Shown here one piece after another: positions 7,562 to 16,038 of a stretch of 36,112 bases of DNA. The stretch spans positions 1-36,112 of the forward strand of contig CBDVBZ010000019.1 in the NCBI GenBank assembly GCA_965372355.1. Reading direction: 5' to 3'. The notes beneath the pieces are model-generated. The model did no database searches. It was not told where the DNA came from and worked only from the letters and a program-made list of their open reading frames with translations. Each line of letters opens with the position of its first letter. The first letter of the stretch is position 1. The stretch is from CBDVBZ01 sp965372355. GTDB lineage: Bacteria; Krumholzibacteriota; Krumholzibacteriia; WVZY01. The position numbers and the translations under genes were made by a program.

Positions 7562-10500
7562 CGCTGCCCGAACTCGCGATCAAACGGCATGTGACCACCC
7601 TGATGATCATTGTCAGTCTGGTTGTCCTGGGTGGCGTGGCGCTTCTGCGTCTGCCGCTCGCCTTTTTGCCGGACGTCGATGAGCCCCAGCTGTTTGTCCG
7701 ACTTCCCTACGAGACGGCATCGCCCGAGCAGGTCGAGCGCATGGTTGTCCGTCCGGTCGAGGACGCGCTGGGCTCGGTGAAAGGGCTCCGCAACATGTGG
7801 TCACGGTGCAATCAGGACGGCGGGATGGTGCGGCTGGAGTTCGACTGGTCGATGAACATGACGCTCGCGCGTGTTGAAGTGTGGGAAAAGATCGACCGCA
7901 TCCGACGGGATTTGCCCAGTGACATGGGTGACATTACGGTGAGCTCGAACTGGGATGCGCGTGACGCGGATATGCCCATCATCGAAGGCAGGCTTTCATC
8001 GAACAAAGACCTCAGTGAGAGCTACGATTTGCTCGACCGCAAGATCGTGCGCCCACTGGAGCGCATACCCGGTGTCGCGCAGGTCAGACTCGACGGGGTC
8101 AACCCTCGTGAAGTGCGTATCAACTTGCGTGTCGCCGATCTCGAATTTCACGGTCTGGACATCCGCGAGGTGTCGCGAATACTGCAGAGATCGAACTTCG
8201 ACCAGTCGCTCGGCAAGGTGACCGAGGGCGAGGTGCGCTACGCCCTTCGCACGGTGGGGACGTTTGCGAGTATCGAGGAGATCCAGAACCTCGTTATCCG
8301 CAGTGATGGGTTGCAGCTGGGGGACGTCGCCGATGTCGTCTACGAAGAGCCGCCGCTGGAGTACGGTCGCCATCTGGATGGCAACTTCGCCATCGGGATC
8401 ACGGTCAGCCAGGAGGGCAAAGCCAACACCGTCGAAGTCTGCGACGCGATCGAGAAGCGTATTGCGGCAATGGGGGTAGATTCGGATCTCGAAGGCATCA
8501 ACTTCCTCGTCTGGTTCAGCCAGGGCCGGGAGATCAAAAAGACGCTGAAAGACCTCATGTTCACCGGGATATTCGGAGCCATCCTGGCATCGATTGTTCT
8601 CTACGGGTTCTTGCGGCGTATTACCACGACGATGGTCTCGGTATTGTGCATCCCGTTTTCGTTGATCGTGACGTGCGGGATTGTGTGGGCGCAGGGCAAT
8701 ACACTCAACACGTTGACCCTTCTGGGTCTGATCGTGGGGATCGGTATGCTTGTGGACAACGCCGTTGTTGTGATGGAGAACATCTTTCGTCATCGCGAGC
8801 TGGGCTACGACCAGAAAACGGCCGCTCGATTGGGTTCACGCGAGGTGTCCACGGCGGTGATCGCGGCGACGTTGACATCGGTTATCGTGTTTCTCCCGCT
8901 GATCTTCAACAAACCGAGCGAGATGAACATCTATCTCAAGGTACTGGGTATCACCGTCTGCCTGACGCTGCTCGCCTCGCTGTTCATTAGCCAGACCTTG
9001 ATACCGCTGTCGACATCGTGGTTTATAAAGGCCAAGCCCCGGCCACGCGGCCGGTTGATCACCGGGTTCGAGGAACGGTATGTCCGTCTGCTCAAGTTCA
9101 ACCTCCGCCACCGTTGGCTCACACCGATCATCGGTCTGGTGGTTGTCGGTTCTGCGGTCTATCCCTTTATCAAGATCGACAAGAACTTTGACACGAGCCA
9201 AAGCGAGCTCTTCGTACAGGTCCGCTACGACATCAGCGAGGATATGAGTCTCGAGCGTAAGGAAGAGCTCGTCTATCAGGTCGAAGCAGCGCTCGAGCCG
9301 CACCGCGAGGAGATGAAGGCGCGCTCGATATATAGCTTCTGGAGCGACCGGTGGACGCTGACACGTGTGTATCTGCACGAAGGCCAGGCCAACGAGGCGA
9401 ACATCGCTGACGTGCGCGAGACCTTGCGCAAGGTGCTCCCCGAGATAGCCGGCGTCAAACTCGAGGTGATGGAGAATCGACAGCACTGGCGGCACGACCG
9501 CGGCAAACGAGTTGCCTTTCAGCTGGTCGGCGAGGACTCGGAGGTCCTGGCGCGCCTTGCCGAGGAGGCGCGGCTGCGTCTCGAGGAGATCCCGGGTTTG
9601 GGTGAGACCTTTTCGAGCAACGAACAGGGCGGGCAGGAAATCCATGTCGAGCTCGATCGCGAGTTGGCGGCACGGTACGGTGTGTTTCCTACACAACCGG
9701 CCGAGGTCGTGGGGTTGACGTTCCGGGGCCGGCGGCTGCAGAGGTTTCGAACGGGCGATGGGGAGCGTGAGATGCGCATGACCCTCGACGAGCGCGAGAC
9801 TGAGTCGCTTTCACAACTGACCAACCTGCCGCTGTGGACCAACGAGGGACAAAAGGTGCCGCTTGCCTCGCTGGCGAGTTTTCGGGAGGTTGCCGGCGCC
9901 GAACATATCATGCGCGATGAAAGAATGACCAGTGTGTGGGTGGGTGCGCGTTACGACGAAGGATCGAGAGAGCAATACATGCCGCTTGTGACGGCCGTGA
10001 TGAACGGGATGGAATTTCCGTATGGTTACCGATGGACATTTGGACGCTGGCAGCAACGCCAGCAGGAGAAGTCGAAAGAATTTCTCACCAACCTCCTGCT
10101 CGCGCTGCTGCTCATCTTTGCCGTTATGGCGGGGCTGTTCGAATCGGTCAGACAGGCGATCGCGCTGATGATCGCGCTTCCCTTTGCCCTGGCCGGCGCC
10201 GTGTGGACGCTGTATCTGACGGGGACCGATTTCGACCAACCGGGTGCCGTGGGGTTATTACTATTGATTGGTATTGTTGTGAACAATGGCATCGTCATGA
10301 TCGAACATGTGAACGGTTATCGCCGTAGGGGAATGGACAGGTATGATGCCATGATCAAAGGCGGTCGCGAGCGCCTGCGGCCGATTCTCATGACGGCGAT
10401 CACCACACTGGTCAGTCTGGTGCCGATGGTGATCCAGAAGCCTTCGCTCGGAGGCGTGTACTACTACTCGATGGCGCTGGTCATCATGGGTGGCCTGGCC

Positions 10501-10632
10501 GTCTCGACATTTCTGACATCGGTTTTATTGCCCACAAACACGACGCTGGTCGAGGACTTCTTTGGTCTGATCGGCCGGGCGTTGCTGGCGGCTGGACGGG
10601 GTGGGGCGCGTTTGATACCGCGCCGCGGTTAG
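7558..10632 (+). CDS. RND efflux permease 2 (HAE1/AcrB family)
   Basis: This second permease has 1024 residues and is clearly a distant paralogue of the first, not a recent copy. TM4 has G-I-G-M-L-V-D-N-A-V-V-V-M-E-N with D400, and TM10 has V-V-N-N-G-I-V-M-I-E (N909/N910). ATG 7558 overlaps the preceding stop in ATGA and has a strong GAGGAGGTG site just upstream. Two different permeases following one adaptor resembles MdtB/MdtC-type systems, in which both form a mixed trimer; that assembly is an inference. The C-terminus is short and basic (A-R-L-I-P-R-R-G). The gene ends 29 nt before the convergent DoxX-like gene. Confidence 0.92.
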   Translation: MTLPELAIKRHVTTLMIIVSLVVLGGVALLRLPLAFLPDVDEPQLFVRLPYETASPEQVERMVVRPVEDALGSVKGLRNMWSRCNQDGGMVRLEFDWSMNMTLARVEVWEKIDRIRRDLPSDMGDITVSSNWDARDADMPIIEGRLSSNKDLSESYDLLDRKIVRPLERIPGVAQVRLDGVNPREVRINLRVADLEFHGLDIREVSRILQRSNFDQSLGKVTEGEVRYALRTVGTFASIEEIQNLVIRSDGLQLGDVADVVYEEPPLEYGRHLDGNFAIGITVSQEGKANTVEVCDAIEKRIAAMGVDSDLEGINFLVWFSQGREIKKTLKDLMFTGIFGAILASIVLYGFLRRITTTMVSVLCIPFSLIVTCGIVWAQGNTLNTLTLLGLIVGIGMLVDNAVVVMENIFRHRELGYDQKTAARLGSREVSTAVIAATLTSVIVFLPLIFNKPSEMNIYLKVLGITVCLTLLASLFISQTLIPLSTSWFIKAKPRPRGRLITGFEERYVRLLKFNLRHRWLTPIIGLVVVGSAVYPFIKIDKNFDTSQSELFVQVRYDISEDMSLERKEELVYQVEAALEPHREEMKARSIYSFWSDRWTLTRVYLHEGQANEANIADVRETLRKVLPEIAGVKLEVMENRQHWRHDRGKRVAFQLVGEDSEVLARLAEEARLRLEEIPGLGETFSSNEQGGQEIHVELDRELAARYGVFPTQPAEVVGLTFRGRRLQRFRTGDGEREMRMTLDERETESLSQLTNLPLWTNEGQKVPLASLASFREVAGAEHIMRDERMTSVWVGARYDEGSREQYMPLVTAVMNGMEFPYGYRWTFGRWQQRQQEKSKEFLTNLLLALLLIFAVMAGLFESVRQAIALMIALPFALAGAVWTLYLTGTDFDQPGAVGLLLLIGIVVNNGIVMIEHVNGYRRRGMDRYDAMIKGGRERLRPILMTAITTLVSLVPMVIQKPSLGGVYYYSMALVIMGGLAVSTFLTSVLLPTNTTLVEDFFGLIGRALLAAGRGGARLIPRRG

Positions 10633-10637
10633 CCGCC

Positions 10638-10661
10638 TGTCCCGGAGTGGAGCGAGGGACA
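10638..10661. terminator. Inverted repeat between convergent genes
   Basis: TGTCCC (10638-10643) and GGGACA (10656-10661) form a 6-bp inverted repeat that fills the 29-nt gap between the RND operon and the convergent DoxX-like gene. Its place suits a bidirectional terminator, but no T-run follows on either strand, so the call is tentative. Confidence 0.35.
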
Positions 10662-11078
10662 CTAGGAAGAGCCTCGCTCGCGCCTTCCACGTTGGATCAG
10701 CGAATCCAGCGAGTACTTCCCAGCCCCTGTGAAGATCAGCACGAGAAACGGCACGCAGTAGATCAGCGCGAACTCCTTTTTGCCCCACGGATCGTCGGCG
10801 TGGATGACGAACGCCGCGATGAGCAGCAGGATGACGATCGGTATGGCGGCAAAGCGAGTGAACACGCCGACGACAACGAGAAGCGCGCAAACCACCTCCG
10901 CAAAGATCGCCACTCCGGCACTCACAGCCGACCCCATGCCGATCGGATCGGGGAAACTCTCGAAGATCCCGGGGACGCGGGTGAGCTTCGACCAGCCATG
11001 CGACAGCAAGAGAAACAAGCCGGGCAGAACCCTCAATATCAACAGGCCGATATCCGTATTCCTCATTAACTCGATCAC
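10662..11078 (-). CDS. DoxX-family membrane protein
   Basis: This 138-residue protein has four hydrophobic helices and the DoxX-type pattern: a first helix with L-R-V-L-P-G-L-F-L-L-L-S-H-G-W-S-K-L, then F-A-E-V-V-C-A-L-L-V-V-V-G-V-F-T-R-F-A-A-I-P and a last helix near F-T-G-A-G-K-Y-S-L-D. DoxX-like proteins are small inner-membrane proteins, some linked to quinone or thiol redox chemistry; the exact role here is unknown. I choose GTG 11078 because GGAGG lies 5 nt upstream on the minus strand. A longer frame from 11129 would run through that site and adds a non-hydrophobic, proline-rich segment. It is transcribed away from the dciA-gyrB genes. Confidence 0.8.
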   Translation of the reverse strand: MIELMRNTDIGLLILRVLPGLFLLLSHGWSKLTRVPGIFESFPDPIGMGSAVSAGVAIFAEVVCALLVVVGVFTRFAAIPIVILLLIAAFVIHADDPWGKKEFALIYCVPFLVLIFTGAGKYSLDSLIQRGRRERGSS

Positions 11079-11116
11079 GGTGACCTCCGTGCGTGGGGGT
11101 ATGTACGCTGGTGACG

Positions 11117-11145
11117 TAACAGACTCCATATCTTGGAGTTATAAT
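11117..11145 (+). promoter_or_regulatory. Promoter with 17-bp palindrome in the spacer (dciA-gyrBA)
   Basis: A consensus TATAAT (11140-11145) is preceded directly by ACTCCATATCTTGGAGT (11123-11139), a perfect 6-bp inverted repeat around TATCT. The palindrome fills exactly the 17-nt space between the -10 and a poor -35 (TAACAG, 11117-11122). This geometry suggests control by a dimeric DNA-binding protein. Transcription would start near 11152, about 60 nt before dciA. The regulator cannot be named. Confidence 0.5.
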
Positions 11146-11213
11146 GGCCGAAATTCCCCAAAAAGGCAAAAAAATAGTTTCACAAAAGCCCCGGAGCCGG
11201 TATCTTTGATAGG

Positions 11214-11513
11214 ATGAGGCCCAGGAAATTCGCGAGGATCGGCGACATCCTTCCCGCCGTCCTGAAGTCAACAGGACTAGACAAAAAACTCCGTGACCAA
11301 GAGATCCTGACGATTTGGCCGAGCGTTGTTGGTGAGGAGATCGCGGCCAGAACAAAGGCTGTGAAGATCGGAAACGGCGTTCTCCACGTCATGGTCGAGC
11401 ACAGCGTTTGGATGCAGGAACTCCATTTCATGGAGAAGGAGATACTGAAGAAGCTCAAGGAAAGGGCTCCCAAAGCCAATTGCCGAAAGATACGTTTCGG
11501 CGTGACGGAATAG
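11214..11513 (+). CDS. dciA: DciA-like (DUF721) protein
   Basis: This 99-residue protein matches the DUF721/DciA pattern: an N-terminal helix (I-G-D-I-L-P-A-V-L-K), then L-T-I-W-P-S-V-V-G-E-E-I-A-A-R-T-K-A-V-K and a core strand-turn segment (N-G-V-L-H-V-M-V-E-H-S-V-W-M-Q-E-L). DciA proteins load or assist the replicative helicase in bacteria lacking DnaC/DnaI, and DUF721 genes commonly sit beside gyrB near the dnaA-dnaN-recF cluster. Here gyrB follows after 24 nt but dnaA, dnaN and recF are not upstream. The ATG is preceded by only a weak ribosome binding site (GATAGG). Confidence 0.8.
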   Translation: MRPRKFARIGDILPAVLKSTGLDKKLRDQEILTIWPSVVGEEIAARTKAVKIGNGVLHVMVEHSVWMQELHFMEKEILKKLKERAPKANCRKIRFGVTE

Positions 11514-11537
11514 TGCCGCACAGCAAAAGGGTGGGTT

Positions 11538-13442
11538 ATGAGCCAAGAGTATACGGCAAAAAAGATTCAGGTCCTGAAAGGGCTGGAAGCGGTGCAGAGA
11601 CGCCCAGCGATGTATATCGGGAGCACCGATATCCACGGGCTTCACCACCTGATCTACGAGGTTGTCGATAACAGCGTCGATGAGGCGCTCGCGGGGTTCT
11701 GCACATGGATCGACGTGCTCATCGAGAAGAACGGGGTCGTCACTGTCACGGACAACGGCCGGGGGATCCCGGTGGACATGCACCCGACCCAGCACCGGCC
11801 GGCGGTCGAAGTTGTCATGACGACACTCCACGCGGGCGGCAAATTCGACGACAAGTCCTACAAGGTGTCCGGTGGGCTGCACGGTGTGGGCGTGTCGGTG
11901 GTGAACGGGTTGTCGGAATGGCTGGAGGTGGAAATCTCGCGTGACGGCAAAGTGTACTTTCAGCGATACGAGAAAGGCATCCCCGCCGGTGACCTCGAAG
12001 AGCGGGGCACCTCGGAAGGACCCGGAACCAAGGTCGCGTTTCTTCCCGACACGGGCATATTCAGAGAGATCAAATACAGTTTCGAGACACTCACACAGCG
12101 GTTTCGCGAGTTGGCATTTCTGAACCGCGGTCTGCAGATAACACTCACCGACCGGATGGGTTCTCGCGAGAAGAAGAACGTCTTCAAGTATGATGGCGGT
12201 ATTGTGCAGTTTGTGCGCTATCTCGCTGAAAACAGAAAACTGATCGTCGAGGAGCCGATATATATCCATTCCGAAAAGGACGACGTTGATGTCGAGGTTG
12301 CCCTCCAGTACACCGACGCGTTTACCGAAAACGTTTTTGCCTTCGCCAACAACATCAACACGATGGAAGGCGGGACACATCTTTCCGGCTTCAAGGCGGC
12401 ATTGACCCGGAGCATCAACAACTACGCGCAAGCTGCAAACATTTTCAAAAAAGAGAAAGTCACGCTGGGTGGCGACGATGTCCGTGAGGGGCTGACGGCC
12501 GTGATCAGCGTCAAGCTGAAGGAGCCGCAGTTCGAGGGACAGACAAAGACAAAGCTCGGTAACGGAGAGGTCAAAGGAATCGTCGAGACCGTTGTGGGCG
12601 ATGGGTTGAAAGAGTTTTTCGAAGAGAATCCTGCGCCTAGCAAACATGTCATCGAGAAGTGCCTCGCGGCATTCCGGGCACGTCAGGCCGCTCGCAAGGC
12701 GCGCGATCTGGCGAGACGAAAAACCGCGCTCGAGTCGAGCTCGCTCCCGGGCAAGCTTGCCGACTGCTCGAACAAGGATCCGGACGCGTGCGAGATCTAT
12801 CTCGTCGAGGGTGACTCGGCGGGCGGGTCGGCGAAACAGGCAAGGAACCGCGAGTTTCAGGCGATTTTGCCGCTGAGAGGCAAGATCCTCAATGTGGAGA
12901 AGGCCCGTCTGGACAAAATTCTCTCGAACGAGGAAATCAAGACGATTATTACCGCGGTTGGAACCGGTGTCAGGGATGAGTTCAACATAGAAAAGATCCG
13001 TTACAAGAAAATCATCGTCATGACAGACGCCGATGTTGACGGGGCTCACATCCGCACGCTGCTCCTGACGCTTTTCTATCGCTATTTTCGCGCGCTGATC
13101 GAGGCCGGTTATGTCTATATTGCACAGCCTCCGTTGTACCGTTTGAAGAAAGGCAAGAAAGAGGTCTACGCATACAACGAGAGCGATCGCGAGCGAGTCC
13201 TCGCGGATTGGGGTGGTGGAGACGGGGTTTACGTACAGCGCTACAAGGGTCTAGGCGAGATGAATCCCGAACAGTTGTGGGATACGACCATGGATCCGGA
13301 AACGCGCACCATTCTTCAGGTCCAGGTGGAAGATGCAATCGAGGCAGACCGTATGTTCAACGTTCTCATGGGCGACCAGGTGGAGCCGAGACGCCAGTTC
13401 ATCCAGGAAAACGCGCTGAACGTGAAGAACCTCGACGTGTGA
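11538..13442 (+). CDS. gyrB: DNA gyrase subunit B
   Basis: The 634-residue product is the ATPase subunit of DNA gyrase. The GHKL ATPase domain shows E41 (catalytic base position), N45, T-D-N-G-R-G-I-P and the lid G-G-L-H-G-V-G. The TOPRIM domain has E424 in E-G-D-S-A-G-G-S and D497-A-D-V-D (D497/D499/D501, metal binding). The C-terminus contains Q-R-Y-K-G-L-G-E-M-N, and the length shows that the insert found in the longer E. coli protein is absent. GyrB wraps and supercoils DNA with GyrA, whose gene follows after 91 nt. That gap has a plain leader with an AGGGAGA site and no clear terminator, so co-transcription is likely. Confidence 0.97.
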   Translation: MSQEYTAKKIQVLKGLEAVQRRPAMYIGSTDIHGLHHLIYEVVDNSVDEALAGFCTWIDVLIEKNGVVTVTDNGRGIPVDMHPTQHRPAVEVVMTTLHAGGKFDDKSYKVSGGLHGVGVSVVNGLSEWLEVEISRDGKVYFQRYEKGIPAGDLEERGTSEGPGTKVAFLPDTGIFREIKYSFETLTQRFRELAFLNRGLQITLTDRMGSREKKNVFKYDGGIVQFVRYLAENRKLIVEEPIYIHSEKDDVDVEVALQYTDAFTENVFAFANNINTMEGGTHLSGFKAALTRSINNYAQAANIFKKEKVTLGGDDVREGLTAVISVKLKEPQFEGQTKTKLGNGEVKGIVETVVGDGLKEFFEENPAPSKHVIEKCLAAFRARQAARKARDLARRKTALESSSLPGKLADCSNKDPDACEIYLVEGDSAGGSAKQARNREFQAILPLRGKILNVEKARLDKILSNEEIKTIITAVGTGVRDEFNIEKIRYKKIIVMTDADVDGAHIRTLLLTLFYRYFRALIEAGYVYIAQPPLYRLKKGKKEVYAYNESDRERVLADWGGGDGVYVQRYKGLGEMNPEQLWDTTMDPETRTILQVQVEDAIEADRMFNVLMGDQVEPRRQFIQENALNVKNLDV

Positions 13443-13533
13443 CGCAGTTTCTGAGTGTCGGTTGAGTCCTGGAAGGGCTCCAATCGGCGTATGCAGCTCT
13501 TAGATATTTGAACTGAACACCAGGGAGACAAAC

Positions 13534-15972
13534 ATGGCAGTTGATCGCGAAAGTATCGTTCCCGTTCAGCTCGAGGAGGAGATGAAGACCTCCTACCTCG
13601 ACTACTCGATGAGCGTGATCATTTCGCGCGCGCTGCCGGATGCGCGTGATGGCCTCAAGCCAGTGCACCGGCGCGTGCTGACCGCGATGAACGATCTCAA
13701 TCTCACGCATACGCGGCCATATCGCAAGTCCGCGAAGGTGACGGGGGATGTCAACGGTAACTACCACCCGCACGGAACCGCGGCGATCTACGAGACGACG
13801 GTGCGTATGGCGCAGGACTTCTCCCTGCGTTATCCCCTGGTCGATGGGCAGGGCAACTTTGGATCTGTGGACGGTGACCCGGCGGCGGCGGAGCGTTATA
13901 CAGAAGTGCGTATGACGGCGTTTGCTGAAGAGATGCTCGCCGATCTGGAGAAAGAGACCGTCGAGTTCGGGCCCAACTACGATGGCTCGAGAATGATGCC
14001 GTTGGTCTTGCCGGCGAGGGTCCCCAATCTTCTGGTCAACGGAGCCTCGGGTATCGCCGTTGGTATGGCAACGAACATACCGCCCCACAATATCCGGGAG
14101 GTCGTTGACGGGGCCGTTGCGGTGCTCGACGACCCGGAACTCACTGAAGATGATCTCCTTATGTTGGTCAAGGGCCCCGATTTTCCGACGAAGGGCATTA
14201 TTCTTGGCAGGCAGGGGATCGTAGACGCGTATCGCACGGGCAGAGGCCGCGTCATTGTCCGGGCGCGTGTGACGGTCGAAGAAACGAAGGGCGATCGCGA
14301 AGCGATCATTGTCAACGAGCTTCCCTACCAGGTGAACAAGGCGGCTTTGATCGAGCGGATAGCGGAGCTGGTCAAGGCGGGAACGATCAGCGATATCGCC
14401 GATATCCGCGATGAGTCTGACAGGGACGGCATGCGGATGGTCATCATCCTCAAGCGCGACGCAGACAGCCGGATCGTTGAGAACCAGCTGTACAAGCACA
14501 CGCCGATGCAGGTGACGTTCGGGATCATCATGCTGGCGCTGGTGGATAATCGACCCCAGGTGTTGACGCTCAAACAACTCATTCAGAGCTATCTCAAGCA
14601 CCGGGAAGACGTCGTTGTCAAGCGCACTCAGTTCGATCTGCGCAAGGCCGAGGAACGGGCACACATACTGGAAGGCTTCCGTATTGCGCTGGATAACATC
14701 GACGAGATAGTGGCGCTCATCAAGGCCTCGCAGACACCGGAGATCGCGAGAAACGGTCTCATGAGCACGTTTGGTCTCAGCGAGAAACAGGCCCAAGCAA
14801 TCCTCGACATGCGTCTGCAGCGTTTGACGGGACTCGAACGGCAGAAAATCGAAGATGAGTATCAGGCGCTTCTCAAGAAAATCACTGAACTAAAGGCCAT
14901 TCTCGCCGACCGTGAACTCGTTCTAAACATAATCCGGGATGAGCTCGGCGAGATCAAAGAGAAGTACGGCGACGAGCGGCGCACGGAAATCGTGGACCAG
15001 ATGGCGATGACCTTCGAGGCAGAGGACTTGATCGCCGAGGAGGATATGGTGATCACGATCAGCCACGCAGGTTATATCAAACGGCTTCCGCTCGACTCTT
15101 ATCGTGCGCAGCGCCGAGGTGGACGGGGCGCTACCGGCATCAAAGTGCGCGACGAGGATTTTGTCGAACACATATTCATCGCTTCGACGCACAGCTATAT
15201 ACTGTTTTTCACGGACCGTGGCAGGTGTCACTGGCTCAAGGTGTATACAATCCCGGTTGCGGGCCGTCAGGCGCGAGGCAAGGCGATTGTGAACCTCCTG
15301 GGACTGGCAGAGGGCGAACGAATCACGGGTCGTGTCCCCGTCAGCGAGTTCAACGAAGACCAGTACCTCATCACCGCTACCCGTAAGGGAAAGATCAAAA
15401 AGACACGGCTTGATCTGTATAGCAGACCGCGTCGTGGGGGCATCGTCGCGATGGCGCTCAAGGGCGATGATACACTGATCGCTGCGGCGGTAACGCGGGG
15501 AGAGCAGGATGTCGTCCTCGCCAAGCGTAACGGCCGGTCTATTCGTTTTAAGGAGACCGATGTTAGAAGCATGGGGCGGACGGCGGGAGGTGTGCGAGGC
15601 GTCAAACTGGATGACGGGGACTACGTGGTCGGCATGGTCGTCGTGGCAAAGGATGCAACCCTGTTGACGGTAACAGAAAACGGATATGGCAAGCGGTCGC
15701 CGCTGGATGACTACGCAACGAAGCACCGGGGCGGCAAGGGCGTGATAAACATTCGTACAACCGATCGCAATGGCAAGGTTGTGGCGATCAAAGAGGTCCG
15801 CGACAAGGATGACATAATGATCATCACCAAGAAGGGCGTGGTTATTCGGTGTCCGATCGCGCAGCTTTCTGTAATCGGTCGAGCGACGCAAGGTGTGCGA
15901 TTGATCAATCTGGACGAGGGTGATGTGGTTACGGATGTCGCACATCTGGCTCACGAAGAGAACGACGAATAG
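13534..15972 (+). CDS. gyrA: DNA gyrase subunit A
   Basis: The 812-residue product is the DNA breakage-reunion subunit. Tyr122 in A-E-R-Y-T-E-V-R is the catalytic tyrosine and has the same number as in E. coli. Residues 78-87 read H-P-H-G-T-A-A-I-Y-E, so the quinolone-contact positions 83 and 87 are Ala and Glu rather than Ser and Asp. The coiled-coil gate follows, then six blades of the C-terminal DNA-wrapping domain starting with the GyrA box Q-R-R-G-G-R-G (526-532). That box marks gyrase rather than topoisomerase IV. The ATG has AGGGAGA 7 nt upstream. The acidic tail ends H-E-E-N-D-E, and the stop is 66 nt before rex. Confidence 0.97.
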   Translation: MAVDRESIVPVQLEEEMKTSYLDYSMSVIISRALPDARDGLKPVHRRVLTAMNDLNLTHTRPYRKSAKVTGDVNGNYHPHGTAAIYETTVRMAQDFSLRYPLVDGQGNFGSVDGDPAAAERYTEVRMTAFAEEMLADLEKETVEFGPNYDGSRMMPLVLPARVPNLLVNGASGIAVGMATNIPPHNIREVVDGAVAVLDDPELTEDDLLMLVKGPDFPTKGIILGRQGIVDAYRTGRGRVIVRARVTVEETKGDREAIIVNELPYQVNKAALIERIAELVKAGTISDIADIRDESDRDGMRMVIILKRDADSRIVENQLYKHTPMQVTFGIIMLALVDNRPQVLTLKQLIQSYLKHREDVVVKRTQFDLRKAEERAHILEGFRIALDNIDEIVALIKASQTPEIARNGLMSTFGLSEKQAQAILDMRLQRLTGLERQKIEDEYQALLKKITELKAILADRELVLNIIRDELGEIKEKYGDERRTEIVDQMAMTFEAEDLIAEEDMVITISHAGYIKRLPLDSYRAQRRGGRGATGIKVRDEDFVEHIFIASTHSYILFFTDRGRCHWLKVYTIPVAGRQARGKAIVNLLGLAEGERITGRVPVSEFNEDQYLITATRKGKIKKTRLDLYSRPRRGGIVAMALKGDDTLIAAAVTRGEQDVVLAKRNGRSIRFKETDVRSMGRTAGGVRGVKLDDGDYVVGMVVVAKDATLLTVTENGYGKRSPLDDYATKHRGGKGVINIRTTDRNGKVVAIKEVRDKDDIMIITKKGVVIRCPIAQLSVIGRATQGVRLINLDEGDVVTDVAHLAHEENDE

Positions 15973-16026
15973 ACCGTAGATAGCGAAAACTGCGGTCTCA
16001 GAGGGAGTCGAAGGTCTTCGGACCGG
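15971..16026 (+). promoter_or_regulatory. Two RNA hairpins between gyrA and rex
   Basis: AGACCGTAG (15971-15979) pairs with CTGCGGTCT (15990-15998), a 9-bp stem with one wobble pair and a 10-nt loop, starting on the gyrA stop codon. A second hairpin GTCGAAG/CTTCGGAC (about 16007-16023, one bulged base) ends just before the GGAGG site of rex. There is no T-run, so they more likely shape processing or translation than terminate transcription. Confidence 0.4.
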
Positions 16027-16038
16027 GGAGGAAACACA

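Noticed and set aside
11277..13049. 590-codon open frame on the minus strand
   Set aside because: It lies antisense to gyrB, has no family resemblance, and its length follows from GC-rich codon use of gyrB.
13399..14796. 465-codon open frame antisense to gyrA
   Set aside because: Shadow of gyrA; His/Arg/Asp-rich composition and no ribosome binding site.
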